DNA from: Helopsaltes ochotensis
Lineage: Eukaryota > Chordata > Aves > Passeriformes > Locustellidae
Length of the DNA stretch: 64,000 bases
Direction of reading: 5' to 3'
Assembly: GCA_013400155.1 (NCBI GenBank)
Contig: VXBM01000133.1
Span: forward strand, 891,482 to 955,481
In this document: positions 12,875-25,591 of the stretch, piece after piece
Layout of the letters: each line of letters starts with the position of its first letter
Numbering within the stretch: position 1 is the stretch's first letter
Made by a program: the position numbers and the translations under genes
The notes under the pieces: generated by a model
Told to the model about the DNA's origin: nothing
What the model saw: the letters and a program-made list of their open reading frames with translations, nothing else
Databases searched by the model: none

Positions 12875-13859
12875 GTGACCAGAACTAAAAACAAAATAAC
12901 TTTCTGCTATGAATGGGATTTAAAGTATAACTCCCATTTATTTTTTTTGTAGCAGATTTCATTTTGCCTAGTGGCAAAATAATTGGCCTCTGTAAAGAAT
13001 CAGTAAGCAAACAGCCAAGCAATTTTTGCTGGTACATATTGTAATTCCCATTTTAAAAATTACTTAATAGAGATCGCCTTTTATAAAAGCTATTTTGGTA
13101 TATCAGAGCCATGTTGTACTAAACGAAAAGAGGAAAAAAATACCTCTGTCATTTGAAAGAGACCATTTAGCCTCTGAACATATTTGTTCCACACTAAATA
13201 ATAGATGTTATCTCAGAGAAATAGAAGATGTTCTATATAGTTCGGTGGAAACTGTTTTGTTTTTTCAGGATCCTTCACCCACTCCATCCACTCCATCCAC
13301 CTGCCCCCAAAACAACAAACAGATTTGCCTAGTATATGTTGTAGGTAAATTTTAGGTGTGTCATATAAATTATTAATTTAATAAAGTTAATATTTAATTA
13401 AATTTTTAATCATTAGCAAAAGGGGAAAGTTCAGAGTTGAGGTATTGTTCTTCCTCCCCATAAAAATAAACATTAACAGTCAGTCTAATTCCTATGCATA
13501 ATGTTGATTCGAAAAGTTAACCATAGTAGATGGATGTGAAGATACTATTCTGCAAAGCCTTAAGATTACTTTCATGCCCTTAAAAACATTGTCCAAAAGT
13601 GTTATTGACAGAGTAGTACCTGCGGGAGGAATTGTGAGTGTTAGCATTATCAGTCTATGGATATAGGCATCATATCATCACTGAGAGCTTTTCCAGTTGT
13701 TCTCCCATCCTGTCACCTGGAGTCAGGCTCAAAGCCACTGCAGTTTTTCGACAGGTATTTTTTGTTGAGCACAGCTGTGTTCGCAATGGGTCAAATGAAT
13801 GAATTTTGCATGTATGGAAGAAGGTGGTGAGGTCTGCGATGCGAGTTTGTTCCTAGGAA
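12874..13859. other. Non-coding stretch, nothing recognised
   Basis: AT-rich. It contains a CCATCCACT-type short direct repeat around 13275-13300 and AT-rich sequence near 13370-13420. No gene or interspersed repeat recognised. Confidence 0.55.
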
Positions 13860-14220
13860 AGGCCATTCCACTGCTCTTGCCCTGGAAGATCCTTCTGCTC
13901 TTTGACAAATGAGCTGCTCGGCTGCTGCTGTGCTTCCCAGCGGCAGGATCTGCAGTCAGAGCCCACCTCCTTGGCGTCCCTCTGCCTCTCCCCTCAGCCT
14001 GTGAAACAGCGAGAGTTGATCTTGGCTGCTGCTTTAAATGCTGATTGTTCTCTGCTGATAAGAGATAGCCAGGGCTGGTAGCGCCTTGCTTTCATTTTGA
14101 GCAGAGGGGCCTGCCGAGGCAGGGAGGCAGGAGGGCGGTGCGGGTGTTCGTAGCGCCGGCTGCCTGGGAGCTGCTCTGCTCGGGATGAGCCTCTAGGATT
14201 CAGGCCCATTCGCCACACAG
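13860..14220. promoter_or_regulatory. Small GC/CpG-rich island with paired GATA motifs
   Basis: A local rise in GC and CpG in an AT-rich setting. About eight CpGs lie between 14110 and 14215, including GGGCGGTGCGGG and TAGCGCCGGC. Just upstream, CTGATAAGAGATAG at 14055-14068 holds two adjacent GATA-family binding motifs. This combination fits an enhancer or a minor alternative promoter. It is small compared with ordinary avian promoter CpG islands, no transcript start can be seen, and no coding frame is convincing. Function is inferred from composition only. Confidence 0.35.
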
Positions 14221-17200
14221 CAGTACTTGTTTAAAAGCAAGACTTTAGTGCTTTTCCGTCTACCTGACTGGGTGAGTTTTGCCAGGAACTGAAGAAAGAC
14301 AAGCTTGAATTTGCAAAGCCCGATTCTCATTTCCTTTTAGAACTTTGAAAGTGATGGAGTGAAAGTGCTGGTATTTTTTCATGCAACTCCATTGGTATCC
14401 TGTGGTTTCTTTAGAGAGCTCCTTCCCAGGCCTTACTTGGCAAAAACACTGAAATACATTACTTAACTTTCTATGCGTAGAATGGAAGCTGTTAGTCAAA
14501 GTCATCCTTTTGTGGGAGAAAAAAGACAACAAATTTTTCGTTCCCAGTGTCTGTTTTAATGTCGGAGGAGGCATCACTCTAATTTTGTGCTAGCCAGTTT
14601 TCATTTTGAGAGCTATTTGAAATGCCACTTCACAGTTACTTCAGAGCTTCAAGGTCCTATCATGCAGTGCAGTGCCAGGTTTTTCTGATACGTGCAGATC
14701 TGCAGTAGAAAAGTCAGTCATTTCTGGATCCCTAAATCTGATCTTTGAGTTGACTGAGAAAACTGTACAATCATTTCTGGCTTTTAAAAGTTGTTTCAGC
14801 CACAGACAGATTCATTTTCACTGAGATTTCAAAGGTAGTTTCTTTTCTGAATTGTAGGACTTGTGATCAAAGTTTGATAGCAGACTTTTCTCACCCTTCT
14901 TATAAATAAAATACCTCATTTTGATGTGAGTTTTATTTATTAGCATTATTTATATTGTGACAGCATTGTGGATATTCTTTCTGGGCTTGCCCTCTGGGCT
15001 TAGAGCAGCGCAAATCTGAGCTAGACCTAGAGACTTGCAGCCATTTGTTTGGTTGCCAGTACCTCTGGAGCTGTCTGAATACCTGGACACTGAGAAGCAG
15101 TGAGGTCTAATTTGTCAGCACACTCACAGGTCTGGCAGCGTGCACCTAACTTTCCATGTGGGTGTGCTCACTAGTCAGCACAAACAGACCTTGGCCCACC
15201 ACTGGCTTTTTGTCTCATAGGAAAAAGGGAAGAGAACAGGGGATAGGAGTACTTTGTGATGGACTGGGCATCTATAGCTCCCTCAGCTAAACATGAGGCA
15301 TTTAGTCTCAGCAGAAGAGGGGGTGACATTTCTTTGGTGATTGACCTGGCTGGGTATCTGAGAAGAGATGGAATTGCCCTCTCAAGATGCTCACCTTGTT
15401 CCAGTGGTGAAGGAAGCAGCCTAGGCCACAGTGTCTTCTAGATGGCCAAAGTTAGATGAGATGACTTTACCCTAATGGCTCTATGTTTTTATTTCACTAC
15501 TTGCAAAGGGAGGATAACCTAGTTCTGTTTGGTTTTGCTTTAAAGTGCTTTGAGATGCTTGATGCTGGAGTTGTACAAATCTGAAATAGCCTGACGTTTG
15601 GAATTGCTCAGTTAATGGGGTAGATGTAATTCCGGGATTTTTTTTTGCTTTATGTAATTAGTAGAGAGGAAGGAAGGCTTTGTTGTTAAAGCAGTGGAGT
15701 GTAACCTGAGATAAAAGTTCAACACTGTACTTTGTCACAGATTTCCTGAATAACTCCAATCTGTGTGTCTCAACTCATCTGAAAAAGTAATTCCTGCTCT
15801 TTCACCCTTTGGCTGGCTGGCCTGAAAAGTTTTTTTCTGGTGACAACTGTTTTCCAGTCTGTGTCAGTGCAGAGCCTAATACATCCATTTCATTGTGATC
15901 TCAAAACTCTACTGCAATATAAAGTGTTTATTATCAGAAAACATAGTTTTGTATTGCATGACATGTTTCAGAAACTTTGTTTAGTCTCCTTTAACATAAC
16001 AGAACAAAACCCTGCATCATCCATTGACCTGTACTAAATGAAAGAACGGTGCAGGTTTTAGAAAAATATAGATAGAAGTTATATATGTAGGTCGTATTAA
16101 AATAATATCAAGTGGGTCACATGTTTTGAGGGGTATCACTAGAAGAAGCAGATTTTAGTATGGAAAATATTTGTGCTGAAGCTTTCTTGATTTAAAAGCT
16201 CTGCTTTTAAATGAGTTAAATGGAACTTATTGATTTTGGTAAGATTAAAGCATAGTTAAGTTTGATCCACAACTATCCCTTCAGTTTTGCTGGTGAATTT
16301 TCAGCTAAAAAAGGAGACCCTTTGGGTTGTTTTTTTAAAATCTTAATCTGTAAAAGCTTTGTATTTGTCCTATAAGATATGATGCATTCTTGTATTGGAG
16401 ATATCTGCTAGCTTGCAATATAACCAACAGGGTTTTAATCCAAATACTATATTGTGATGTTATCTCAGCTAAGGCTTTTACTAAATCAACTGTCCTCGTG
16501 TCCTTAAAGCAGAATGAATGTTAGAACTAAAAATGTTCCACTGATCTGAACATCTCAGTCTTCATATTGATTAATATAATAGTTATTTTTGTAATCTTAT
16601 TAATTTTTAATTCGATCCATTCTTGTTACTTGATTTCTATGTACTGGTTTTTATACATTAATCTTTATAAAAAATAAATATCTGTAATGAATGGTAGGAG
16701 TAACTGGAAAAAATAAGGGGAAGAGTGATGTCAGGATCGAAGATGTTTTGGGGTGTCATGTTTAGAGCTGTTTCAAGTGTGTATTTTTGTTCTAATTCCC
16801 TTTATGTTTAGACTAGACAAAACTATTGCAGCATGAAGGAACTGTTTTGTGTCCAGAAGTCATTGCAAAGTGGCAAATATTGAATTTTTAATGTTCCCCA
16901 CTGAATATAACTGGGGAAAGACACATTTTCTAAGAGGTTCTGTAGATTGTTTTGTTTTGTGGGGTTTTTTCCTAGAGGAAATGCGAGCTAAATTTTTCTA
17001 CTGTGAGGCATTTTAGGTATGCCGTGTAAGCCTTATATGTGTATCGGAGTAATATTGAAAAATTCAGTAAAGTACAAGAATAAAAAGAATGGAAAATAGG
17101 CTCAATTTTGTTTTGTTTTTCTTTTAAAAAATAAAAATGTTTTGAATGTCACTTGACAAACAGCAACTGATGATAGTGGGAAAAGCTTTGGAACTGATAT

Positions 17201-18865
17201 TTTGTCAGGGACTGCAGTAAACAGTAAGAGTCTTTTGTAATAATACTGAAAATACTTCACCAGCAGAAAAAAAAATAATGCTTTTGCTGTGATCATCTAT
17301 TTTGCAGAAAAGAAATTTGATATTTACTGAAGTCTTAGCATCTGTCTTAGCAACCTCATTTTGGATTGATAGATATATTGACAAATTACGCAGCAGAAGA
17401 AATACAAAAGGCTAAAACTGATTAGAAATCAGTATTCTTGCCTTTTGATGACCTTTTGTTTCATAGCTGGGGTATTGTGAGCTTCAGAGTCAACTGAAGA
17501 CCACTTGTCTGGGGAGGTTATTATCCTTTCTTCACTCTGTTACATTCACCTGTCCATTGATACCAGAAAAACATATTTCTGATAAATGTGAATGCTTCAC
17601 TAGTTAGAGATCAAAAGCAAATTTAAGAATTGTACCAGGACTGCTTATGGGTGTTTTGACATTGGGCTGATTCATGTCAGGCTAAAGGATTCTGTGATTT
17701 TCCTTCTTCTGGCCCATACAGATACCTGAGCTTTGATTCACTTTATAAACAGAAGGAGCATGAAAACCAGTATACTTTTACTCCTCACTGAGGACTAAAG
17801 TCAAAATCTCCTTTTCAGTGGTTATTTCTGAGCACCAATATTTCTAAAACAGCTATAGCTGTAGCCAGATAGCTGGGATCCCTGCTCAGAGCTGCTTTCC
17901 AGCTCTTCAAGGAAAACTTGGATCTGCTTTGGCTGAGCGATTCTCCTTTGGTACCACCTGCTGCTCATATGCACTGGGCATCCTTCCCAGGGGCTTCTAG
18001 CTAGCATTGTGTAAGTACACACTGGAAAGGCTGCATAATTCATGAGGACATAGCTAACTTATCTGCCTCTTGAAAAATGTCCTGAAAGCGCTTCTAAACT
18101 CAAAGAAAGATCCTACTTTGTCTTCCGGGTCCAGTAAAATACAAAAGGTTTTGGGAGGATTTGCTGTTTGTTTTGTTGCAATTGTTTGCATTGTGAGACT
18201 TCAGCAATTTTGAATGAAAGTCCCTTTCCTTCAGCTGCGGCTTCCAGAGGAAGATTTGAAATCAAAAGTTAAAGAAGGGATACTTCAAGGGCATTGTGCG
18301 TATATCGCTAATGCTGCATCTTTTGTCTACTGAAGTATTTGTAAGCTAGCCTTTAAGTCCATCAAAGATACATTTTAGTGTTTTCTCTACATGTTTTCTG
18401 CTTATCCTCATTTTCTGTAGCATTAGGTATACTCAGAAATACAAGTATTACTTATGCACTCTTCTCTATGTGTCAAACAGAATTTGTAAGTCATTTATGT
18501 GAGCAGTACACAGTAAACCATCCTCATACAGTGTACTAAATATTAAATATACAGCATAATGTGCTAATAAAATGTTGCTAACATAAGTAGGCCACCTAAA
18601 TTAGAGACTAAGCCATCTCTGTGATTAACTGTCTCATCTCCTGAATTGCACTTTTGGTAGGCGAAAAAAAAAAAAAGTATGGTACATAAATATTGACAAA
18701 AAAGATAAGATCTAAAACTGGGGGGGAAAAAGAACAAACTATCCTTGACCATTGTAGCAATTAAGAGTAGATTAATAAGATTATTATATAGAGATTAATA
18801 TGTTATCAGATATCATCACATTGTACACGTTTGTATCAATGCTGGGGGAATATTAGTATGTGAAT
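14221..18865. other. Non-coding stretch, nothing recognised
   Basis: AT-leaning DNA with only short open frames on both strands. Short T and A runs are present. A short 'ggattctgtgatttt' piece near 17688 resembles the CR1 terminal repeat, but nothing around it supports a CR1 copy. Confidence 0.55.
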
Positions 18866-19050
18866 TGGCATTGAGACAGGCTTCCCAGGAAACTGGTCAC
18901 AGCACCAAGCCTGACAGAATCCAAGAAGGATTTGGACAACGCTCTCAGGCACAGGGTGTGACTCTTGGGGTGTCCTGTGCAGGGCCAGGAGTTGGACTTT
19001 GATGATCCTTGTGGCTCCTTTCCAACTCAGCATATTCTGTGATTTTGTGA
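18866..19050 (+). mobile_element. CR1 LINE, truncated 3' end
   Basis: This is the 3' terminal part of a chicken-repeat-1 retrotransposon in + orientation. Diagnostic wording includes 'aggcttcccaggaaactggt', 'tcctgtgcagggccagga', 'gttggactttgatgatcctt' and 'ctcctttccaactcag', ending in the short ATTCTGTGA/TTTTGTGA terminal repeat. Only about 185 bp remain. The reverse transcriptase part is absent, as in nearly all avian CR1 copies, which are 5'-truncated during target-primed reverse transcription. Diverged positions such as CAGCATATT show it is not a recent insertion. It is the best lineage marker in the window and points to a bird. Confidence 0.95.
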
Positions 19051-21767
19051 TACATCTCCATTAATCCAGGGCTTCAAAAGCAATATTACAGAATCCTTTC
19101 TGTGAAATGCTAGTTAAGAAAAGTTTCCTGAGATTCACAACCATGTTTCTGCCGTGGTGATGATGATATTACCTTTCAGACAAAAAGTTGTGACTGTGTT
19201 ACAGTGCCTGAGGTTACTGAGGAGGAGATGGGCGTTGTTTTACCCTGCTGAATGCTGGGGACTTCAAAGGGTGTGTGCTAACTTCAGCAGGTAAAGGAAT
19301 GTCACTTGTTTTATCCAGCAAGGAACTTTGAACTTCCCTCATTTTCAGCGTATCGCCTGGGAAGGCCGTGTCACATCAGCACTGCGTTAGGCAGAAGAAT
19401 GTGTCAGAAGGGAGAACATAAAGATGGGCCCAGCTGGAAGTCTGGCCGAGAACAGCATCTTTTCAGAACCTCAGGGACCAGTGGTGATGACCTTTTTTTT
19501 TGTTTGTGGCACAGATGAGGTTTGCTTCAGCAGAGTAGCTTTATTCAGTACAGAAAATGTGATTGTACTGGGGCTGTTTTATCCTTTGTTGTAGAATTCC
19601 TGTCTGGAACTTTCACCAGGTTTTCCCCCTGAATCTAGCATCTTCCTAGCAGATGTAGAGAAGCTGAGGAAGGTGCATATGCCTCACAGGAATCTTATTT
19701 TTACTCAGCTGCAGTTCAGGAACAGCCATCCTTTTCACTAGCAAACATGTGAATACGGGATCTTTATACTAAAACTCTTCTTTCTGAATTTAAAATTCCA
19801 GCATGGTTTGGTGAGAGGAAGCTATTTGGAGGTTAATAAAAATGTGTATTCTTCAAAACAACCCGACCTCCAGAAAAATATCCACAGCCTTATAAAATAC
19901 CTGGTTTGTGTCCTAAAATGAAGCATGTATTTCATGCTCTAAAAGTCTGAGGTTTGTAGCTGAAAAAGATTAAGTAAATAATTCAGAATTTGTTATGTTT
20001 ACTTGTTAATAATTAAGCAGGTTAGTCTGTGTACTTTTTATAGGCATTGAACTTTATTTATTTATTTTTATTTACTTGGCTCATGTTCTGATTTTTAAAT
20101 TTGAAGAAGTTTCTGCCAGGGAAGAGATCATGAGGGAAAAGGCATCAAGGAGTTAAGTACTGCGCAGGAAACAAAATCTGTAGGGACACATAATCTCTGG
20201 AGAGAATGGAGAATTGTCATCTCTCGCTTCCCTTCTGCATTCCTCCATACTAATCTCTAGTGCTTTAAGGGAATTAAATTTTAAAGGTGATAATGATTTT
20301 TCAGACAAAAGCAGCACCTTTGATTCCTACTTTGTGTTTCCAGTGACCAGAGACAGAGCGGTCTCTCTTTGTTAGGAGGTGACATTTGGTTCATCTCAGT
20401 CAAAGGAAAGTTCCAGCCTTGTTCCATTTCAGAAATAGCACAGAAATTTGAAGGAAAAGAGGGGAACAGACACATCATGTCTCTGTTTTTGTGTTGTTTG
20501 AGTGAGTTGAGGTCTGAGGAGATGCAGTAAACTGACAGTGTCTGAAATCCTTGTCTTTTGAGGGGGTAGGGAGACGCCGCAGCAGCATGAGTTGCTCTCC
20601 CAGCCACATTTGGACCCATCCATTGAGAGGCTGCATCCTGTGGCCGGCGATAGTTTAGTGCATCAGTCTGGGCACCTCTGCTTTCAGTGGTACTGAACAG
20701 CCCTATAGCTTCCCAGGCTCCTCGTGAACACCACTGTCTGTCACTTGGGAGGAGAATGCGATGAGAAGCAAAATAATTCTGTGTTTTCTGTCCAGTCATT
20801 TTTGCTTGTTGTTTTACATAGTCCAGCCCTGAGCATCGATTGAAACAGAGAAAGAGAAGAGGTTTGGATTTGGGTTTGGTTCCCCCCTCCTCCCCTGCCC
20901 ACTGCTACTCACATTCCCTTCCTACCTTAAGTAAGGCCGCTGCCTAATGTTTCTGAATGTTTGAACTGTTCCTTTGGTCTTGGCAGAATATGATATCATT
21001 TGATATTTTCACTCACCTTTTCCAAAGGGGAGGCAAAGCACAGGGTAGTGGGAAAAGTCAGTGTGATGGGCATTAAAAGACAAAAGCTGCTGAAATGTGA
21101 GAGTGATCTTTGGACTGTATATTAAAAATCAAAGATTTTGAAAGACTGTTTATGTGAAAATTAATAGCCTGATTTTGTTGACAGTTGAAGTCTTCATCTG
21201 TTACCATGGCATGTTTTAATTCCCTGTCTGCACTGTTATTTCCTTCTGAAGAAATACACAGGCTCATTGCTTGTACCTCTGATATTAAAAATGCCATTTG
21301 CTTCTCGCGTTCCAGGTGATGATTTCTGTTTAAGTAAACTTACGGTACATGAAGTGAAGGCATATGAACCTCACAGACAGCATTACAAATGCTCCCTTTT
21401 CTCCATCATGTGACTGTTGCCTTCAAAGATCATTTTGTCCTGAGCCTAGACAGTTAATCTGAGTCTTCCACTGAGATAAATATGGGCAGGGAGTATTTTT
21501 CAAATAGATTTGAGTACTGCACAGGGGAACTGAAATTGTTTCCTGAAAGACTTTTTCGTGTGTGAAGGATGCAACTGTAACACTGTTGTTTCTTTACGTT
21601 TTTTCTATACATGTATGAAGCTTCCTTTCTCACAAAAAAGCCAAATCATGTCCAGTTCATTATGTTATACTTGCAGACCTGGTCAGTGGTCTGCTTTGGG
21701 CAGTTGTCCAACTTCAGAAATTCTTCAGACAATGTCTTTATCATGGAATTTAATGCTAGTCACTTGA

Positions 21768-21791
21768 TTTTTTTTTTTTTTTTTTTTTTTT
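21768..21791. repeat. Poly-T run (24)
   Basis: Uninterrupted T homopolymer followed by GCCCCCAG, so it forms a strong acceptor-like polypyrimidine tract. Confidence 0.97.
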
Positions 21792-22115
21792 GCCCCCAGA
21801 CAGACCAGCTTAACTCTTGAGAAAAGTGACAGAGATCTCAACTCTAGTTCTCAGTGGAACAAAGTCCATATCACAAAAAAACATGACTACAGTCAGTAAG
21901 AGTTGCCCTGTGGTTTTTAAGTCCAGTGAAGGGTTGAACCAGCCACAAAACCTGACTGTTCGACGTGGTCCCTCAGTTCAAGGCTGAGGGGTAGTGGTGA
22001 GCCTGTGTAACACAATCTCTTCTCCTGCTAGAAATGCTGCCCTGAAAATGAGGGGATTTCAAGATTTAAGTGTGCCAGATAAGACTTTTCCACAAACATT
22101 AAATTCTCACACAAA

Positions 22116-22130
22116 TTTTTTTTTTTTTTT
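22116..22130. repeat. Poly-T run (15)
   Basis: Uninterrupted T homopolymer. Confidence 0.97.
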
Positions 22131-25100
22131 GAGCTTTGTTGTGATGTGCTGTCCATTTTGCTGAGAATATACTTTGCCCAAGTTTCATGCCAGGTTGACT
22201 CTCAAAAGAGACCAAGAGAATTACGGGTACTCTTACAGTGAATCATGTCTGAGATTCTTTTTGGCTCCCATATTCTTAGCATTAACAAACAGTGATTTCT
22301 TTCATTCACTTGCTGCTGGACTTTAGTTTGTATGTGTGATGACTGTGTTTGGAAGGAATTGAACCTGAGTGATGCTAATATACTTTATCCTACTCTCTGA
22401 ATTTTGTTCTTAAATGTAGGATCTTAAAAAGAGAAGATTTACCATCCTACAATATTACCCACCTCCCCACCTTGAGAGAAAATGTAAATAAAATTGACAC
22501 ATTCTTTACATTTTCTTGAATGAAATGTATTTATCTCAGTTTCACTTAACCTGATGATAGGTCACTGAACAGGGTTTTTTTCCTTAGTTGCAAATGCCAG
22601 AAGGCCATACAGCCTATAAGGCATCAACATAAGGAAATTTAAAAGTGTGTATAGTTCCTCTTGTTTGCATTTTCAGCAGAACAGGATGCTCATGTTACTG
22701 TAAAAGCAATTGGCATAGTGCAAGAGGCATTTTTAATTGAGGACTGTTCAAGTTATCCGTTTCTATATTTCCTAGTATTGTGGAAGATCTCATTCTGGTC
22801 AGACATTTAAAAAGCAGAGTTAACAAATGTACCTCATTTACTTCATCCTGAAAAGCACATTTTTCTTGGGAATCACCATGGCCTACCTGGAGCCTCTGTG
22901 AGGACTGACAGAGCTTTGAGCTTTGAGCCCAGTAAACCTCTAGTGAGCCTCTGCTGTGAAGTATTCACCTCTGCTCAGTACGTGGAGTTCACCTTCATGT
23001 AAAAGTGAGAAAACCAAAGTGGTTTCCTGAACTGCATGCAGAGTTTTTCACTCCATTGATGTCGTACAGATTCATCAGATTTTGAGGGTGTTACTTGATA
23101 TCGTATCATTTGAATCCCCAATAAGCTGTTGATCTAAGTTAAACCATAAGGTGTAAACATGGAGGTTGGAATTGAAAACAAAGTGTATGGCCTGGAAACA
23201 GCTGTCATGGTCCAAAAAATTGCTGTCTCAAGTATAAGGCTAGTATAAAACAGTTACAAAACCTGTGGCAGAAATGTTGCCTCTAATTAAATTCAGGCAT
23301 TGAAATGTTTAGAAAGGATCAATTAATGATTGTGAAAATAAAGTAACTGTAACAGTTCTAAAGACTCTAAAGTTTCTGGCAAAAATTACCTCTGACCAGA
23401 GGGTAGCTTGTCATCATGAGCAGTTATACAAATTTCCAAATGCCAGTAGGCCAGAGAAGAGAAACAGAGACTTTTGACTTGGATTGAACCCTTTGCAGAG
23501 CTTGAGGAGTCTAAGCACTGCTGGAGGTCTTACTGATGAATGGGTTTTAAAGTAGAAAATTTTCTCTCATACCTTGTGATCAGATTTTCCCATGCTCTTT
23601 CCATGCTTTTCAGCTGTCCCAGGCTCCCCGGTACCACCCTCTGTTTCTGGGCTCACTCAGCAGAGCCGTCTCTCGCTGCAGCACGTAGTGCGCCAGCAAG
23701 CACAGGGTGGTGCAGCTGGGAGATGGGGTAGGCATGAGGCAAACAGCACAATTTTGTACCTCATAGCATGGCTTCAATTAAACATATCCTGGTGCAATCC
23801 ATCCAGCAGCATTTAAAGGTCAAAAGCCCATCCTCATTATGCAGTACCTAGGCCTTTGCTGTGCTTTATTCATTGTCTGTGCAGATCTGACAGACTGTTC
23901 CAGACCATCCTTGTGTAATGCTGGAAAGTACTAACAGCCACTGTCCAGCGAGTCTCTCTCTCTATTCAGGCTACTACAGACCTCAGGAAAGCTGAAGCAT
24001 TTGTTACACAGCCTCAGATTTGGCAAAATAAACCTTTTTCCCTGAAAACAGTGGAGGTTGCCATCCAGCAGACTATGCCGAGTACACTCAGGACTGACCC
24101 ACACAGGCTGGGGGATTGTCACAGGGAATTTTCTGCAAATGCTGCTGGAGGCATCATTTGATTGTAATGACCACAGGTAGAAAGCACCAGAAAACAAAAA
24201 GAGAGTGACAAGATCTGAGAAGAAATTGTGAGCATGTCTCAGAGAAAGAAAAAGAAGCATCCCTGTACTAGCCAGGAACTGGTGGGAGGTCAGGCTTGGA
24301 AACAGTGAGCCTGAAAGTCTACTGGTGTTATATCTTCTTTATTTGAGAAAGCAACGCTTTGTGTGCTTTCTTTCTAAATAGGTAAAAGTTCTCCAAAGAT
24401 GAGTTCGTTCTGATGAGTAATCTGTTCTCAGGTGTAATTCCAGTAGTTAAAAAGTCTTCATGGCTAGCTATGAAGAATCCCCACTAGCAAAACGTATAGA
24501 TTATTTTTATAGTATACAAATCATTTATTTTAAAAATATTTTAGTAACTTATCTTAAATTATATATTTAGGGGTTTTTTATGTCTTGTTAAAGATTGCCA
24601 GTAGTCTTAGTCCTGCCATACTCAAGTTGGCATTAGCTTTGGATGCAGCTTCTTAGGTGGAAAGTCAGCACTTGGGAGGAACAAAGGGATCTCACTGCTC
24701 CTGCAAAGGAAGCCTGACTGGAATGGATTTGAGCACTAAATTTCACTTTAATCTAAGTGAAACTCTTACAACAGAAGTTGGAAACTGTGACAATCTGGTC
24801 CCTAAACCATATACTGAATTGGTGAAGGAGGGTGCCCAACTCCTGCTTTCATTCTTCAAAATGCTTATTATTTCCTCAGCTCTGTGACAGCCACTTCTGA
24901 ACATTTTGGTAGTTAACAGTATATGGTACTAAGTCTGCTTTTGGTTCTTTGTTTCTTCAATGCAGCCTATGGAGATGTTTTCTGAACATTTTAGTCATTA
25001 AAGCCATTTATAGTTGGAAATACAAAAATGTTATACATGTTTTTCATTAAAAAAAAACCAAACAACTCTTCAGACTCGCCCTATTAGGGAACGTACCTCT

Positions 25101-25204
25101 AACTTTTTCCAAAATACATTTGAATGACAAACATAAGTGGCAAAACTTTGGTTGTGACACACATTTGTTTTTATCCCTAAGATGAATTAAAGTACCCTTA
25201 ATTG

Positions 25205-25219
25205 AAAAAAAAAAAAAAA
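25205..25219. repeat. Poly-A run (15)
   Basis: Uninterrupted A homopolymer. Confidence 0.97.
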
Positions 25220-25531
25220 GATATTTACTTTTTTGAAGCACAGAGTCTTAGAAATCACTCCCTAATTATTTTGTGTCCAGCTGTATAACTTTCCTGTCTG
25301 AAGCATGTGCATAGCATGACATTTGAAATACTAGTACATTTAGTCTGTTTGTCACCTGTGCACTACATGTGAATGTGTAGGACTTTGTTTTGTCTTCCTT
25401 CAGATAGCTGTATTTATATATATACAGCAGTCCACCCACTTCCCCCACTGAACACCAGCTATTTGACTGTTATGGAAACTCAGGGGCTTCTGTGTTCAAA
25501 CCCTAAACATACTCATTTCTTTTCTTTACAG

Positions 25532-25591
25532 CAGCATAAGAAAGAAGTGTTGAGAGCTGCTCTTAACCCTTTTGGAGGCCGAAGTCAAAAG
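25532..25591 (+). CDS. Candidate 60-nt coding exon with an NPF motif, gene unknown
   Basis: The acceptor is strong: a run of mostly T and C (TTTCTTTTCTTTACAG) ends at 25531, and a donor-like GTAAAAC starts at 25592 after AAAAG. The 60 nt are a multiple of three. Only phase 0 is open; the other two frames are stopped. It reads QHKKEVLRAALNPFGGRSQK: a basic, helix-prone start, then NPFGG. NPF is the known EH-domain-binding core, but a functional claim from one tripeptide is inference. A NAG/NAG acceptor (CAGCAG at 25529-25534) could make the first Gln optional. Further splice-like signals follow at 25692-25709 and 25778. The protein is not one I recognise, and a chance pseudo-exon cannot be excluded. 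Confidence 0.35.

Larger units (their letters stand above)
19051..25531. other. Long non-coding stretch with a few exon-like blocks
   Basis: Mostly AT-leaning DNA without recognisable repeats, apart from poly-T at 21768-21791 and 22116-22130. Three things stand out and are treated as findings: a 172-codon open frame on the minus strand (20281-20799) without recognisable domains, an exon-like block at 21800-21895 after the poly-T, and a CpG-bearing exon-like block at 23614-23727. None reaches the level of a gene call. Confidence 0.5.

Noticed and set aside
12691..12894. Poly-Phe and poly-Lys open frames on opposite strands
   Set aside because: Produced by the poly-T tract, not coding.
17680..17701. 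GGATTCTGTGATTTT, like the CR1 terminal repeat
   Set aside because: No upstream CR1 body is recognisable, and such a short word is expected by chance.
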